A stretch of 10,464 nt of DNA from Candidatus Dojkabacteria bacterium UBA5209 (GTDB taxonomy: Bacteria > Patescibacteriota > Dojkabacteria > SC72), in contig DHVL01000058.1 in the NCBI GenBank assembly GCA_002412645.1, forward strand, positions 1 through 10,464. The letters run 5' to 3'. Positions 1 to 5,736 of this stretch are shown here, in pieces. The translations under genes were made by a program, and so were the position numbers. The notes under the pieces were generated by a model. That model was not told the DNA's origin, ran no database searches, and saw nothing but the letters and a program-made list of their open reading frames with translations. The stretch's first letter is position 1. The number at the start of each line of letters is the position of its first letter.

Positions 1-1791
1 AAAATTCATATCAATATCACTCAATTTCATTTTCCATACAGCAGGTCTACCATGAGGACAACTGTATGGATTCTCACAAGCTATTAACTTCTTGTATATA
101 TCTAACATCTCTTCCCTTTTAAGCTTTTGCCCACTCCTTACACTGCTGTGACAAGCCATAGTGGCATACATATCTTTTTTTAATCTCTCAACTTCGTTAG
201 AAATATTACCTACATCATCTGTTAGAGCAAATATCTCTTGAAAGAGAGCTCTAAAATCTGCATTAACAAACTCTACAGGACAAGAAGTAATTAATATCTT
301 CTTTCCAGATATATGATATTCAAAACCTAATTTCTTAAAAAATTCCCTTAACTCTTCCATTCCCAATATTTCTACCTCTGACAGGTGTATTTCAAAAGGT
401 ACTAAGAATTTTTGTTTCTCAATATTACTCTCTAGTGCATTAGAAAGCTTCTCAAAGGTAATTCTCTCTGCTGCTGCGTGTTGATCTATTACCCAAAGTA
501 CTTCTTCATTGAATTCAATTACAATATATTTATTAAATACCTGAAATATATCTCTAATTGAAAGGTCTTGATTCTCTTCCGGACTGTGTTGCTCAAGAGT
601 TTGTTCTTTTTTAATATATGAATCATCTTCAAGTGCCTCCTTACTAAAAAGCAAACTGTCTTGTACAGAGCTAACCCCTCTCTTAGAGAAAGAGATATCT
701 CTTGGCTCGTACTGCTTGGGTTGTGAGGGTGAATATGTAGGAAATGAGAACTCTCTGTTTTCTACCCTGTATGAAGTAGCTTGGTGCACTGCTTTGTTTA
801 CTGCTTCTTGTACTGCAGAGTAAACCCTGAAAGGATTTAAAAATCTTACTTCTTCTTTTCTAGGATGAACATTTACATCTACCAACTCGGGATTAATATC
901 CAAAAGAAGGAGATATGGTACTTTCTCTCCATGCGGTATATATCTTTCAAAGCCTTGATATACCGCCCTACTAATTCCATTATCTCTAATTGGTCTTCTG
1001 TTGATGAAAAGATATTGGTTGGTAGCTGTTTTTTGATGATCAGAAGGATGTCCTACAAATCCTTTAATACTTACCCCTGCACCATCAAAGAAAACCTTTA
1101 GCATTCTTTCTACAAATTCTCCATTTAGCACTTCCTCTACTCTTGCTTTCTCTGTACTACCTGGTTTAGAGGATGGTATTTCTTTCAAATCAAAGACCTT
1201 CTTACTCTCTTTAATCAATACAAAATGAATATTTGGATATATTAAGAAGTAAGGTATTAGTATTTCTAATATCTTTTTGTATTCTGTTTGTGCACTCTTA
1301 AGAAATTTTCTTCTAGCAGGTACATCACCAAAGATATTTTCTACATTTACCACAGTACCACTCTCTCTAGCACTACTCCTTATCACCTTCTCACCTCCCT
1401 CTTTAAAAGATATTTCATTTCCAATCTCTTCCTCTGTATATTTTGATATGACCTTAACTTTAGAAACAGAATTTATTGTACTCAAAGCTTCTCCTCTAAA
1501 TCCCATTGTTAGTAAGCTATTCAAATCTTCAAAGCTAGATATTTTTGAAGTAGTATGGGAATCGAATATCCCCTCTAAATTCTCTTTAGGAATCCCCTCT
1601 CCGTTGTCACTTACCTCTATCAAATCTATACCTCCATTAACAATCTTTACCTGTATCCTTGTTGCATTAGCATCAATACTGTTATCTACTAATTCCTTTA
1701 CTACAGATGAGGGTCTTTCTACAACCTCTCCTGCAGCAATCTTGTTTACTAACTCTTGTGGTAATCTATTTAATTGAACTTTCTTACTCAT
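1..1791 (-). CDS. mutL: DNA mismatch repair protein MutL, endonuclease type (3' end cut by window edge)
   Basis: MutL is the ATP-driven matchmaker of mismatch repair and, in bacteria without MutH, also nicks the new strand. 597 codons are visible. The N-terminal GHKL ATPase shows motif ELVDNSIDA (about 33-41, E33 and N37), DNGEGI (62-67) and GFRGEAL (97-103), followed by a PARRKF segment. A variable linker (about 340-410) leads to the dimerisation/nuclease domain with DQHA-x2-E-x4-E (D436 to E447), ACH (C547, H548) and CPHGRP (578-583), the metal-site set of endonuclease-proficient MutL. QKFLVP (460-465) fits the QxhLxP clamp-binding motif. CPHGRP normally lies close to the C-terminus, so probably only a few residues are missing. 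The ATG at 1791 gives the standard N-terminus; no Shine-Dalgarno precedes it, and a TGTTAAAAT element ends 7 nt upstream. It is divergent from uvrB. Confidence 0.97.
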   Translation of the reverse strand, partial: MSKKVQLNRLPQELVNKIAAGEVVERPSSVVKELVDNSIDANATRIQVKIVNGGIDLIEVSDNGEGIPKENLEGIFDSHTTSKISSFEDLNSLLTMGFRGEALSTINSVSKVKVISKYTEEEIGNEISFKEGGEKVIRSSARESGTVVNVENIFGDVPARRKFLKSAQTEYKKILEILIPYFLIYPNIHFVLIKESKKVFDLKEIPSSKPGSTEKARVEEVLNGEFVERMLKVFFDGAGVSIKGFVGHPSDHQKTATNQYLFINRRPIRDNGISRAVYQGFERYIPHGEKVPYLLLLDINPELVDVNVHPRKEEVRFLNPFRVYSAVQEAVNKAVHQATSYRVENREFSFPTYSPSQPKQYEPRDISFSKRGVSSVQDSLLFSKEALEDDSYIKKEQTLEQHSPEENQDLSIRDIFQVFNKYIVIEFNEEVLWVIDQHAAAERITFEKLSNALESNIEKQKFLVPFEIHLSEVEILGMEELREFFKKLGFEYHISGKKILITSCPVEFVNADFRALFQEIFALTDDVGNISNEVERLKKDMYATMACHSSVRSGQKLKREEMLDIYKKLIACENPYSCPHGRPAVWKMKLSDIDMNF

Positions 1792-1798
1792 ATGGAAT

Positions 1799-1807
1799 AT
1801 TTTAACA
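1799..1807 (-). promoter_or_regulatory. mutL extended -10 promoter, predicted leaderless start
   Basis: On the minus strand this reads TGTTAAAAT, a TGn extension plus TAAAAT, 5/6 to the TATAAT consensus. It ends 7 nt before the mutL ATG, so transcription would begin at or next to the start codon. It is the mirror image of the uvrB element at 1824-1832. Its -35 region falls on the uvrB -10, where TTAACA could serve at a long 19-nt spacing. Inferred from sequence only. Confidence 0.5.
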
Positions 1808-1823
1808 CAGATATACAATATTC

Positions 1824-1832
1824 TGTTAAAAT
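1824..1832 (+). promoter_or_regulatory. uvrB extended -10 promoter, predicted leaderless GTG start
   Basis: TGTTAAAAT (TGn plus TAAAAT) ends 6 nt before the GTG start of uvrB at 1839, putting the expected transcription start at the GTG itself. No Shine-Dalgarno is present between this box and the start. The paired mutL element lies 16 bp upstream on the other strand. Inferred from sequence only. Confidence 0.5.
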
Positions 1833-1838
1833 CATACC

Positions 1839-3806
1839 GTGATACAAGAAGATTTCAAATTAAAAAGTAAATTTAAACCCTCCAAAGATCAAACAAGAGC
1901 CATTGACTCCTTAATTGAGAATGAAAAGAAGGGGAAAGAGAAACAGGTATTACTTGGTGTTACAGGCTCAGGTAAAACTTTTGTAATGGCTAATATAATT
2001 GAGAAGTTAAACAGGCCTACGCTTGTTCTCTCACACAACAAAACTTTAGCCGCACAGCTGTATGAAGAATTTAAAGAATTCTTCCCAGAGAACGCTGTTA
2101 AATATTTTGTCTCATACTATGACTACTACCAACCTGAAGCATATATACCCTCAAGAGATCTGTATATAGAGAAGGAATCTGAAGTAAATCAAGAGATTGA
2201 AAAACTTAGACTTAGTGCAATGAATGCAGCTAGAACCAGAAGAGATACCATTGTAGTTGCATCTGTTTCTTGTATTTACAACATTGGTAGTCCAGACAAC
2301 TATGAAAACAAGGCTATGGAGATACGTGTGGGAGAGAGTATTGATATCTCAACACTAGCGCAAAGGTTAACATTCTTAAGGTATGAAAGGGAGTCTACAG
2401 ATTTAATATCAGGGACATTTCTCATTAGAGGAGATACCGTAGAGATATATATGCCATATGAAGAGTTTCCTGTACGTATACAGTTCTGGGGAAATGAGAT
2501 TGAGAGTATTACATATATCGAAGGAATATCTAAGCAAAAAATTTCAGAGGTAGATAATTTAGATATATTTCCTGCAACACCTTTGGTATATGATGCTGAT
2601 ACAATGGCATATGCTGTAGAGAATATTGAAAAAGATTTAGAAAAGAGAACTTCATTTTTAAGAAATATTGGTAAGGAAGTAGAAGCACAAAGATTAGAAC
2701 AGAAAACTAAATATGATATGGAGATGATGAGAGAGGTTGGATATTGTAAGAGTATGGAGAACTATTCAATATATTTTGATGGTAGAAGATCTGGACAGCC
2801 ACCATATACTCTCTTAGATTACTTTCCTGATGACTATCTAATGTTCATTGACGAATCACATATTACAATTCCACAGGTAGGTGGTATGTACAATGGTGAT
2901 AGGGCGAGAAAGACTAATCTAATCGAACATGGATTTAGATTACCAACTGCATATGACAACAGACCTTTGAATTTTAGTGAGTTTCAAAAGAAGCAGGGTA
3001 ATACAATATATTACTCAGCTACACCAGATGAATGGGAGGTAAGGGATAGCAGGGGGAATGTTGTAGAGCTGCTTACAAGGCCTACTGGTCTTTTAGATCC
3101 TGAGGTTGAGGTAAGAAAGACTGAGAATCAAATAGATGATGTAATTAAAGAGGTAAGAGAGAGGATTGAGAAAAAAGAGAGAGTATTAATTACTACCCTT
3201 ACAAAAAGAATGGCAGAAGATTTAACAACATATCTAAAGGATTACGATTTAAAGGTTGCATACCTACACTCTGATATTGATACTGTTGAGAGAGTTGAGA
3301 TATTAAGAGAGCTTAGACTTGGAGAATATGATGTATTAGTCGGTATTAACTTACTTAGAGAGGGTATAGATTTACCAGAGGTTTCTTTGGTATTAATACT
3401 TGATGCAGACAAAGAGGGATTCCTGCGTTCTAAGACAAGCTTAGTACAAACAATTGGTAGAGCAGCAAGACATATTAACGGAAAAGTTATTATGTATGCA
3501 GACAAAATTACAGAGAGTATGAAGTATGCAATTGATGAAACTAACAGAAGAAGAGAGTATCAAAGAAAATACAACGAAGAGAATGGAATTACTCCAACGG
3601 GTATTAAGAAAGCTATTCGGGATAGATTGGTAGAGAAGGAAAACATGGAGAAAAAAGATCTAGATATACAGGTAGAGAAATTAACAGAAAGACAAAAAAT
3701 ACTCTTAATTAAGGATTTAAGAGCTAAGATGCTATTAGCTGCTGATAACTTGCAGTTTGAGAAGGCAGGAGAACTTAGGGATAAAATAAAAGAGCTGAGT
3801 ATTTAA
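1839..3806 (+). CDS. uvrB: Excinuclease ABC subunit UvrB
   Basis: UvrB is the damage-verifying helicase-like subunit of nucleotide excision repair; it receives DNA from UvrA and recruits UvrC. The 655-residue length is normal for the family. Visible elements are Walker A GVTGSGKT (40-47), the Tyr-rich beta-hairpin that inserts between DNA strands (YYDYYQPEAYIP, 93-104), the Walker B-like IDESH (337-341), helicase motif VI QTIGRAAR (537-544), and a C-terminal UVR domain (about 620-655) that binds its counterpart in UvrC. The GTG start is forced: the frame has a TAA at 1827-1829, no other start codon lies between, and the conserved FKLKSKFKPS block begins at residue 6, well before the next in-frame ATG. 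No Shine-Dalgarno is present. The stop codon sits inside a hairpin loop shared with the convergent RRM gene. Confidence 0.98.
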   Translation: MIQEDFKLKSKFKPSKDQTRAIDSLIENEKKGKEKQVLLGVTGSGKTFVMANIIEKLNRPTLVLSHNKTLAAQLYEEFKEFFPENAVKYFVSYYDYYQPEAYIPSRDLYIEKESEVNQEIEKLRLSAMNAARTRRDTIVVASVSCIYNIGSPDNYENKAMEIRVGESIDISTLAQRLTFLRYERESTDLISGTFLIRGDTVEIYMPYEEFPVRIQFWGNEIESITYIEGISKQKISEVDNLDIFPATPLVYDADTMAYAVENIEKDLEKRTSFLRNIGKEVEAQRLEQKTKYDMEMMREVGYCKSMENYSIYFDGRRSGQPPYTLLDYFPDDYLMFIDESHITIPQVGGMYNGDRARKTNLIEHGFRLPTAYDNRPLNFSEFQKKQGNTIYYSATPDEWEVRDSRGNVVELLTRPTGLLDPEVEVRKTENQIDDVIKEVRERIEKKERVLITTLTKRMAEDLTTYLKDYDLKVAYLHSDIDTVERVEILRELRLGEYDVLVGINLLREGIDLPEVSLVLILDADKEGFLRSKTSLVQTIGRAARHINGKVIMYADKITESMKYAIDETNRRREYQRKYNEENGITPTGIKKAIRDRLVEKENMEKKDLDIQVEKLTERQKILLIKDLRAKMLLAADNLQFEKAGELRDKIKELSI

Positions 3807-3817
3807 ACTCAGCTCTT
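3781..3817. terminator. Intrinsic terminator, strongest for the minus-strand RRM gene, spanning the uvrB stop
   Basis: AAGAGCTGAGT (3790-3800) and ACTCAGCTCTT (3807-3817) form a perfect 11-bp stem with a 6-nt loop, ATTTAA, whose last three bases are the uvrB stop codon. Read on the minus strand the stem is followed by TTTTATTTTAT, a proper U-rich tract, so it terminates transcription from the RRM gene 27 nt upstream. On the plus strand the stem is followed only by ATCGATTTC, so termination of uvrB would be weaker. Confidence 0.8.
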
Positions 3818-3823
3818 ATCGAT

Positions 3824-3837
3824 TTCAATATATTGAA
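3824..3837. repeat. 14-bp perfect palindrome between convergent gene ends
   Basis: TTCAATATATTGAA is a perfect 14-bp palindrome in the 37-bp gap between the uvrB and RRM stop codons. It could add a second weak hairpin or be a dyad protein site. In AT-rich DNA it may be chance. Confidence 0.4.
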
Positions 3838-3843
3838 TACTGA

Positions 3844-4146
3844 TTATCTGTAGAAGTCGTCTCTACGACCACCTCTATCTCCTCTATCACTGTACTCCTT
3901 AGGAGGTCTAGCAACAGAGACATTGATAGCTCTTCCGTCAACCTCTTTACCATTTAATTGGTCGATAGCTGCTTGTGCTAACTCTTCAGTAGCCATTGTT
4001 ACAAAACCAAATCCTTTGGATCTGTTCTTGAACTTGTCTACTATAACCTTTGCCTCAACAACTTCTCCTACTTCAGAGAAGAGTTCTAACAAAGACTGAT
4101 CTGTTGTACCCCATGAGAGGTTTCCAACAAAAAGTTTGTTCTCCAT
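3844..4146 (-). CDS. Small single-RRM RNA-binding protein with Arg/Gly-rich tail
   Basis: This is a 100-residue protein made of one RNA-recognition motif and a short charged tail. RNP2 is LFVGNL (5-10) and RNP1 is KGFGFVTM (44-51), with the conserved aromatic residues that stack on RNA bases. A basic, Arg/Gly/Asp-rich tail (about 82-100) follows. It resembles the cyanobacterial Rbp and related bacterial RRM proteins, which are often induced by cold or act as RNA chaperones; that role is inferred from family membership. It is monocistronic, with its own extended -10 promoter, a leader of about 96 nt and a strong hairpin terminator overlapping the end of uvrB. No Shine-Dalgarno precedes the ATG; instead the codon directly before it is a TAA that closes a possible 30-codon upstream ORF. 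Confidence 0.95.
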   Translation of the reverse strand: MENKLFVGNLSWGTTDQSLLELFSEVGEVVEAKVIVDKFKNRSKGFGFVTMATEELAQAAIDQLNGKEVDGRAINVSVARPPKEYSDRGDRGGRRDDFYR

Positions 4147-4239
4147 TTATATATAAATAAAAAATAAATAGACTACGGATAAGCACACTAGAGGTAACCT
4201 ACACAGGGCATTAAAATCTATTAACACCGTTCTTAACAT
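4147..4239 (-). CDS. Possible 30-residue leader ORF upstream of the RRM gene
   Basis: An ATG at 4239-4237 opens a 30-codon frame that closes with TAA at 4149-4147, directly abutting the RRM ATG and in the same frame. The peptide begins MLRTVLIDFN and ends with a hydrophobic, aromatic stretch (VVYLFFIYI). The predicted extended -10 box ends 9 nt before its ATG, so it would be nearly leaderless, and the RRM gene could be translated by coupling or read the stop as an on/off point. A frame this short is not statistically unusual, and T-rich codons give hydrophobic residues by default. Treat it as a candidate. Confidence 0.25.
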   Translation of the reverse strand: MLRTVLIDFNALCRLPLVCLSVVYLFFIYI

Positions 4240-4248
4240 AGACTATAT

Positions 4249-4257
4249 ATTATATCA
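4249..4257 (-). promoter_or_regulatory. Extended -10 promoter for the RRM gene
   Basis: The minus strand reads TGA-TATAAT, a perfect extended -10. No convincing -35 is seen, as expected for this promoter class. The predicted start near 4242 leaves a leader of about 96 nt before the RRM ATG, long for this window, where several other genes look leaderless. Long leaders are common in cold-regulated RNA-binding genes; no defined riboswitch fold was recognised. Confidence 0.55.
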
Positions 4258-4268
4258 TACAAATCTAT

Positions 4269-4290
4269 AAAAGAAAGGTTCTCTTCTTTC
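4269..4290 (-). terminator. Weak possible terminator of the NodB-like gene
   Basis: On the minus strand, 13 nt past the stop codon, GAAAG and CTTTC form a 5-bp stem with an 8-nt loop, followed directly by TTTT. The stem is short and AT-rich, so termination here is uncertain; read-through would reach the RRM promoter region. Confidence 0.3.
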
Positions 4291-4302
4291 CCCTATTACT
4301 AC

Positions 4303-5538
4303 TTACTGTTCTGCAATTATACCATCTATCTCAATTCCTATATCTCTATTAAATCCTGAAAAAGCTCTATCTTTAACAAATATAATCGGATAATAACCGA
4401 AGTTTTGAGAAACTCCTTCACTAGAAGTAAAGTTAGATCTATATTCTAAAAATTTCTCAGTAAATACTTCATCCTCTGTCTTGTACTCTACATATTCATA
4501 GCCATTCTCCTTAAAGAAATCTAATGCTTCTAAACACATAGTTCCGACCCCGTTATGAAATATTATAATTCCCTCCACCTCTTCTCTTTCTCCACCTTGG
4601 GTAGGAACTGAAGTAAGCTCCTCTACCGCACAAGGATTAGATACATTCTCTTCCTCCTCTAAAGGAACAGCAGGATGTGGGGTCTCATACTGTACCTCCC
4701 TGTTATCTGGTATATCAGCAAAACTACTCTCTATATCTACTTTCCCAAATTCATCTAACTCCACCCACTCTATATCTGCTTCATCAAAGAATTTAAGATA
4801 TACGTCATTCCAGGATTTCTTTAATCCACCAATATATGTATGTGATACAGGGGATATTTTTTCATACTTAAGAGCCCCAAAAAGCTCTCCTTGGAAATCT
4901 TCTGGCCTTCCCTCTCTGGCCCAGTAGCTGTAATCACAAAGACTCCCTGTACCCCAATTCTGTGAATCTACATTTGATACAGAAAATATCTTTACATCAT
5001 ACTCTACAGGTTTGTATATTGTTGCTTTAGCTCCGGTTGTGCCCCTTGCTAATACATACTCTATACCAAGTTCTTGTGCTGCTTTTACAGTATTCTCATC
5101 ATATGCAAAGTACTTAGACCCAAACACCTTTATATCCTTACCTGTACATACCTTAATCCTCTCTTTTGTCTCTTTTATAATGGTAAGTTGCTCTTCATAC
5201 GGTATGTCCCAGTAGGGTTTTGATGCATCTAATCCTGCTATCTCAACATCATGGGATGAAAGTATTGTATTGATAGCGTTACAGTTATCAATTACAAAAT
5301 CTGGACTTACAATTAAAAGTGCTGGAATGTTTCTCTCTTTAATATTGTCTACAAAATTAAGCAATCCCTGAGTTCCCTCAAACTCAATGAGAATCATTAA
5401 AGCTTCTTTTCTATCCTTGTCGTCTACAGTAGGGATTACGTCTTCAGATCCTTTATTTTTTGCTATGAAAAGCATAACAAGGAAAAGAATCAAGAGTATT
5501 ACAATTATAGAAGAGAGAAGATATACCCATTTTTTCAT
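4303..5538 (-). CDS. Membrane-anchored NodB-like (polysaccharide deacetylase fold) protein with C-terminal glutaredoxin-like domain
   Basis: A 411-residue protein. Residues 4-26 are one hydrophobic segment after MKK, with no lipobox or clear cleavage site, so the rest is probably outside the cell, anchored by the N-terminus. Residues about 46-265 follow a polysaccharide deacetylase order: a strand-1 block (IEFEG, 51-55) in place of TFDDG, a SHDVEIAG block (95-102) in place of the metal-binding GHEIGNHT type, FGSKYFAYDENTVKAA (139-154) in place of RPPYG, and VSHTYIGG (231-238) retaining the late His. Most metal ligands are missing, so a pseudo-enzyme is likely. After an acidic linker, residues about 322-411 look glutaredoxin-like: GTMC (332-335) with one Cys, a YYPIIFV cis-Pro strand (382-388) and FSGFN (393-397). 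No Shine-Dalgarno. Function unknown; a role in cell-surface binding or redox work is only a guess. Confidence 0.75.
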   Translation of the reverse strand: MKKWVYLLSSIIVILLILFLVMLFIAKNKGSEDVIPTVDDKDRKEALMILIEFEGTQGLLNFVDNIKERNIPALLIVSPDFVIDNCNAINTILSSHDVEIAGLDASKPYWDIPYEEQLTIIKETKERIKVCTGKDIKVFGSKYFAYDENTVKAAQELGIEYVLARGTTGAKATIYKPVEYDVKIFSVSNVDSQNWGTGSLCDYSYWAREGRPEDFQGELFGALKYEKISPVSHTYIGGLKKSWNDVYLKFFDEADIEWVELDEFGKVDIESSFADIPDNREVQYETPHPAVPLEEEENVSNPCAVEELTSVPTQGGEREEVEGIIIFHNGVGTMCLEALDFFKENGYEYVEYKTEDEVFTEKFLEYRSNFTSSEGVSQNFGYYPIIFVKDRAFSGFNRDIGIEIDGIIAEQ

Positions 5539-5571
5539 AGATATCTTTATTAAAAGTAAAGTATCTAAATC

Positions 5572-5580
5572 AGTATATCA
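5572..5580 (-). promoter_or_regulatory. Extended -10 promoter of the NodB-like gene
   Basis: The minus strand reads TGA-TATACT (5/6 to TATAAT plus TGn), ending 33 nt before the ATG at 5538. The T7 tract that follows tRNA-Gln overlaps its upstream side, so this promoter would let the gene be transcribed independently if tRNA transcription stops there. Confidence 0.4.
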
Positions 5581-5590
5581 AAAAAATGGA
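5580..5590 (-). terminator. T-tract after tRNA-Gln
   Basis: Four bases past the encoded CCA the minus strand runs through seven T residues. There is no separate hairpin; the folded tRNA 3' half is the only stem available. It may cause tRNA transcript ending, or be part of the neighbouring promoter. Confidence 0.3.
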
Positions 5591-5664
5591 TGGTTGCGGG
5601 ACATAGATTCGAACTATGATTCTCGGCTTCAAAGGCCGGTGTCCTACCATTAGACGATCCCGCA
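5591..5664 (-). tRNA. tRNA-Gln (anticodon TTG)
   Basis: The cloverleaf folds fully: acceptor TGCGGGA/TCCCGCA, D stem GTCT/GGAC with AATGGTA loop, anticodon loop CTTTGAA with TTG at 5632-5630 (reads CAA, and CAG by wobble), and T arm CATAG-TTCGAAT-CTATG. Discriminator A73 and CCA are encoded. U1-A72 is typical of tRNA-Gln. The anticodon stem has four Watson-Crick pairs plus a C27-A43 mismatch. A TATAAT box lies 10 nt upstream. Bacteria of this type usually charge tRNA-Gln through GluRS and GatCAB or with GlnRS; neither is in the window. Confidence 0.96.
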
Positions 5665-5674
5665 AAAGCATGTA

Positions 5675-5680
5675 ATTATA
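5675..5680 (-). promoter_or_regulatory. -10 box of tRNA-Gln
   Basis: A perfect TATAAT on the minus strand ends 10 nt before the mature tRNA 5' end, giving a 5' leader of only a few bases for RNase P. No good -35 hexamer is visible at 16-18 nt. This 72-bp gap also contains the promoter of the divergent membrane protein. Confidence 0.5.
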
Positions 5681-5698
5681 CTACACGATATATAATAA

Positions 5699-5732
5699 TT
5701 GAAATCTTTAAATATTCTAAGTAATCTATAAT
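5699..5732 (+). promoter_or_regulatory. Promoter of the single-pass membrane protein gene
   Basis: TTGAAA (5699-5704, 5/6 to TTGACA) is followed after 17 nt by TAATCT (5722-5727), placing transcription start within a few bases of the ATG at 5737. A perfect TATAAT at 5727-5732 is only 4 nt from the ATG, too close unless initiation is downstream of it. The first pairing is preferred. Confidence 0.4.
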
Positions 5733-5736
5733 ATCT

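Larger units (their letters stand above)
1799..1832. repeat. Spaced inverted repeat in mutL-uvrB divergent promoter region
   Basis: ATTTTAACA (1799-1807) and TGTTAAAAT (1824-1832) are perfect 9-bp inverted arms separated by 16 bp, centred midway between the two start codons. The arms coincide with the two proposed extended -10 boxes, so the symmetry may simply be two identical promoters back to back. A dimeric repressor operator is the alternative. It does not resemble the LexA boxes I know. Confidence 0.6.

Noticed and set aside
1277..1777. 166-codon open frame on the plus strand
   Set aside because: Entirely antisense to the conserved ATPase domain of mutL; the Ser/Pro/Leu-rich product and lack of any motif mark it as a shadow of AT-rich coding sequence.
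1799..1832. LexA/SOS operator upstream of uvrB
   Set aside because: The arms (ATTTTAACA) do not match the Gram-negative CTG-N10-CAG or Gram-positive CGAAC-type boxes; two extended -10 promoters explain the symmetry better.
3242..3505. 87-codon minus-strand frame
   Set aside because: Lies opposite the helicase motifs of uvrB, with no motif of its own.
4147..4242. Riboswitch in the RRM leader
   Set aside because: Only short stems such as AGGT-T-ACCT were found, with no known aptamer core.
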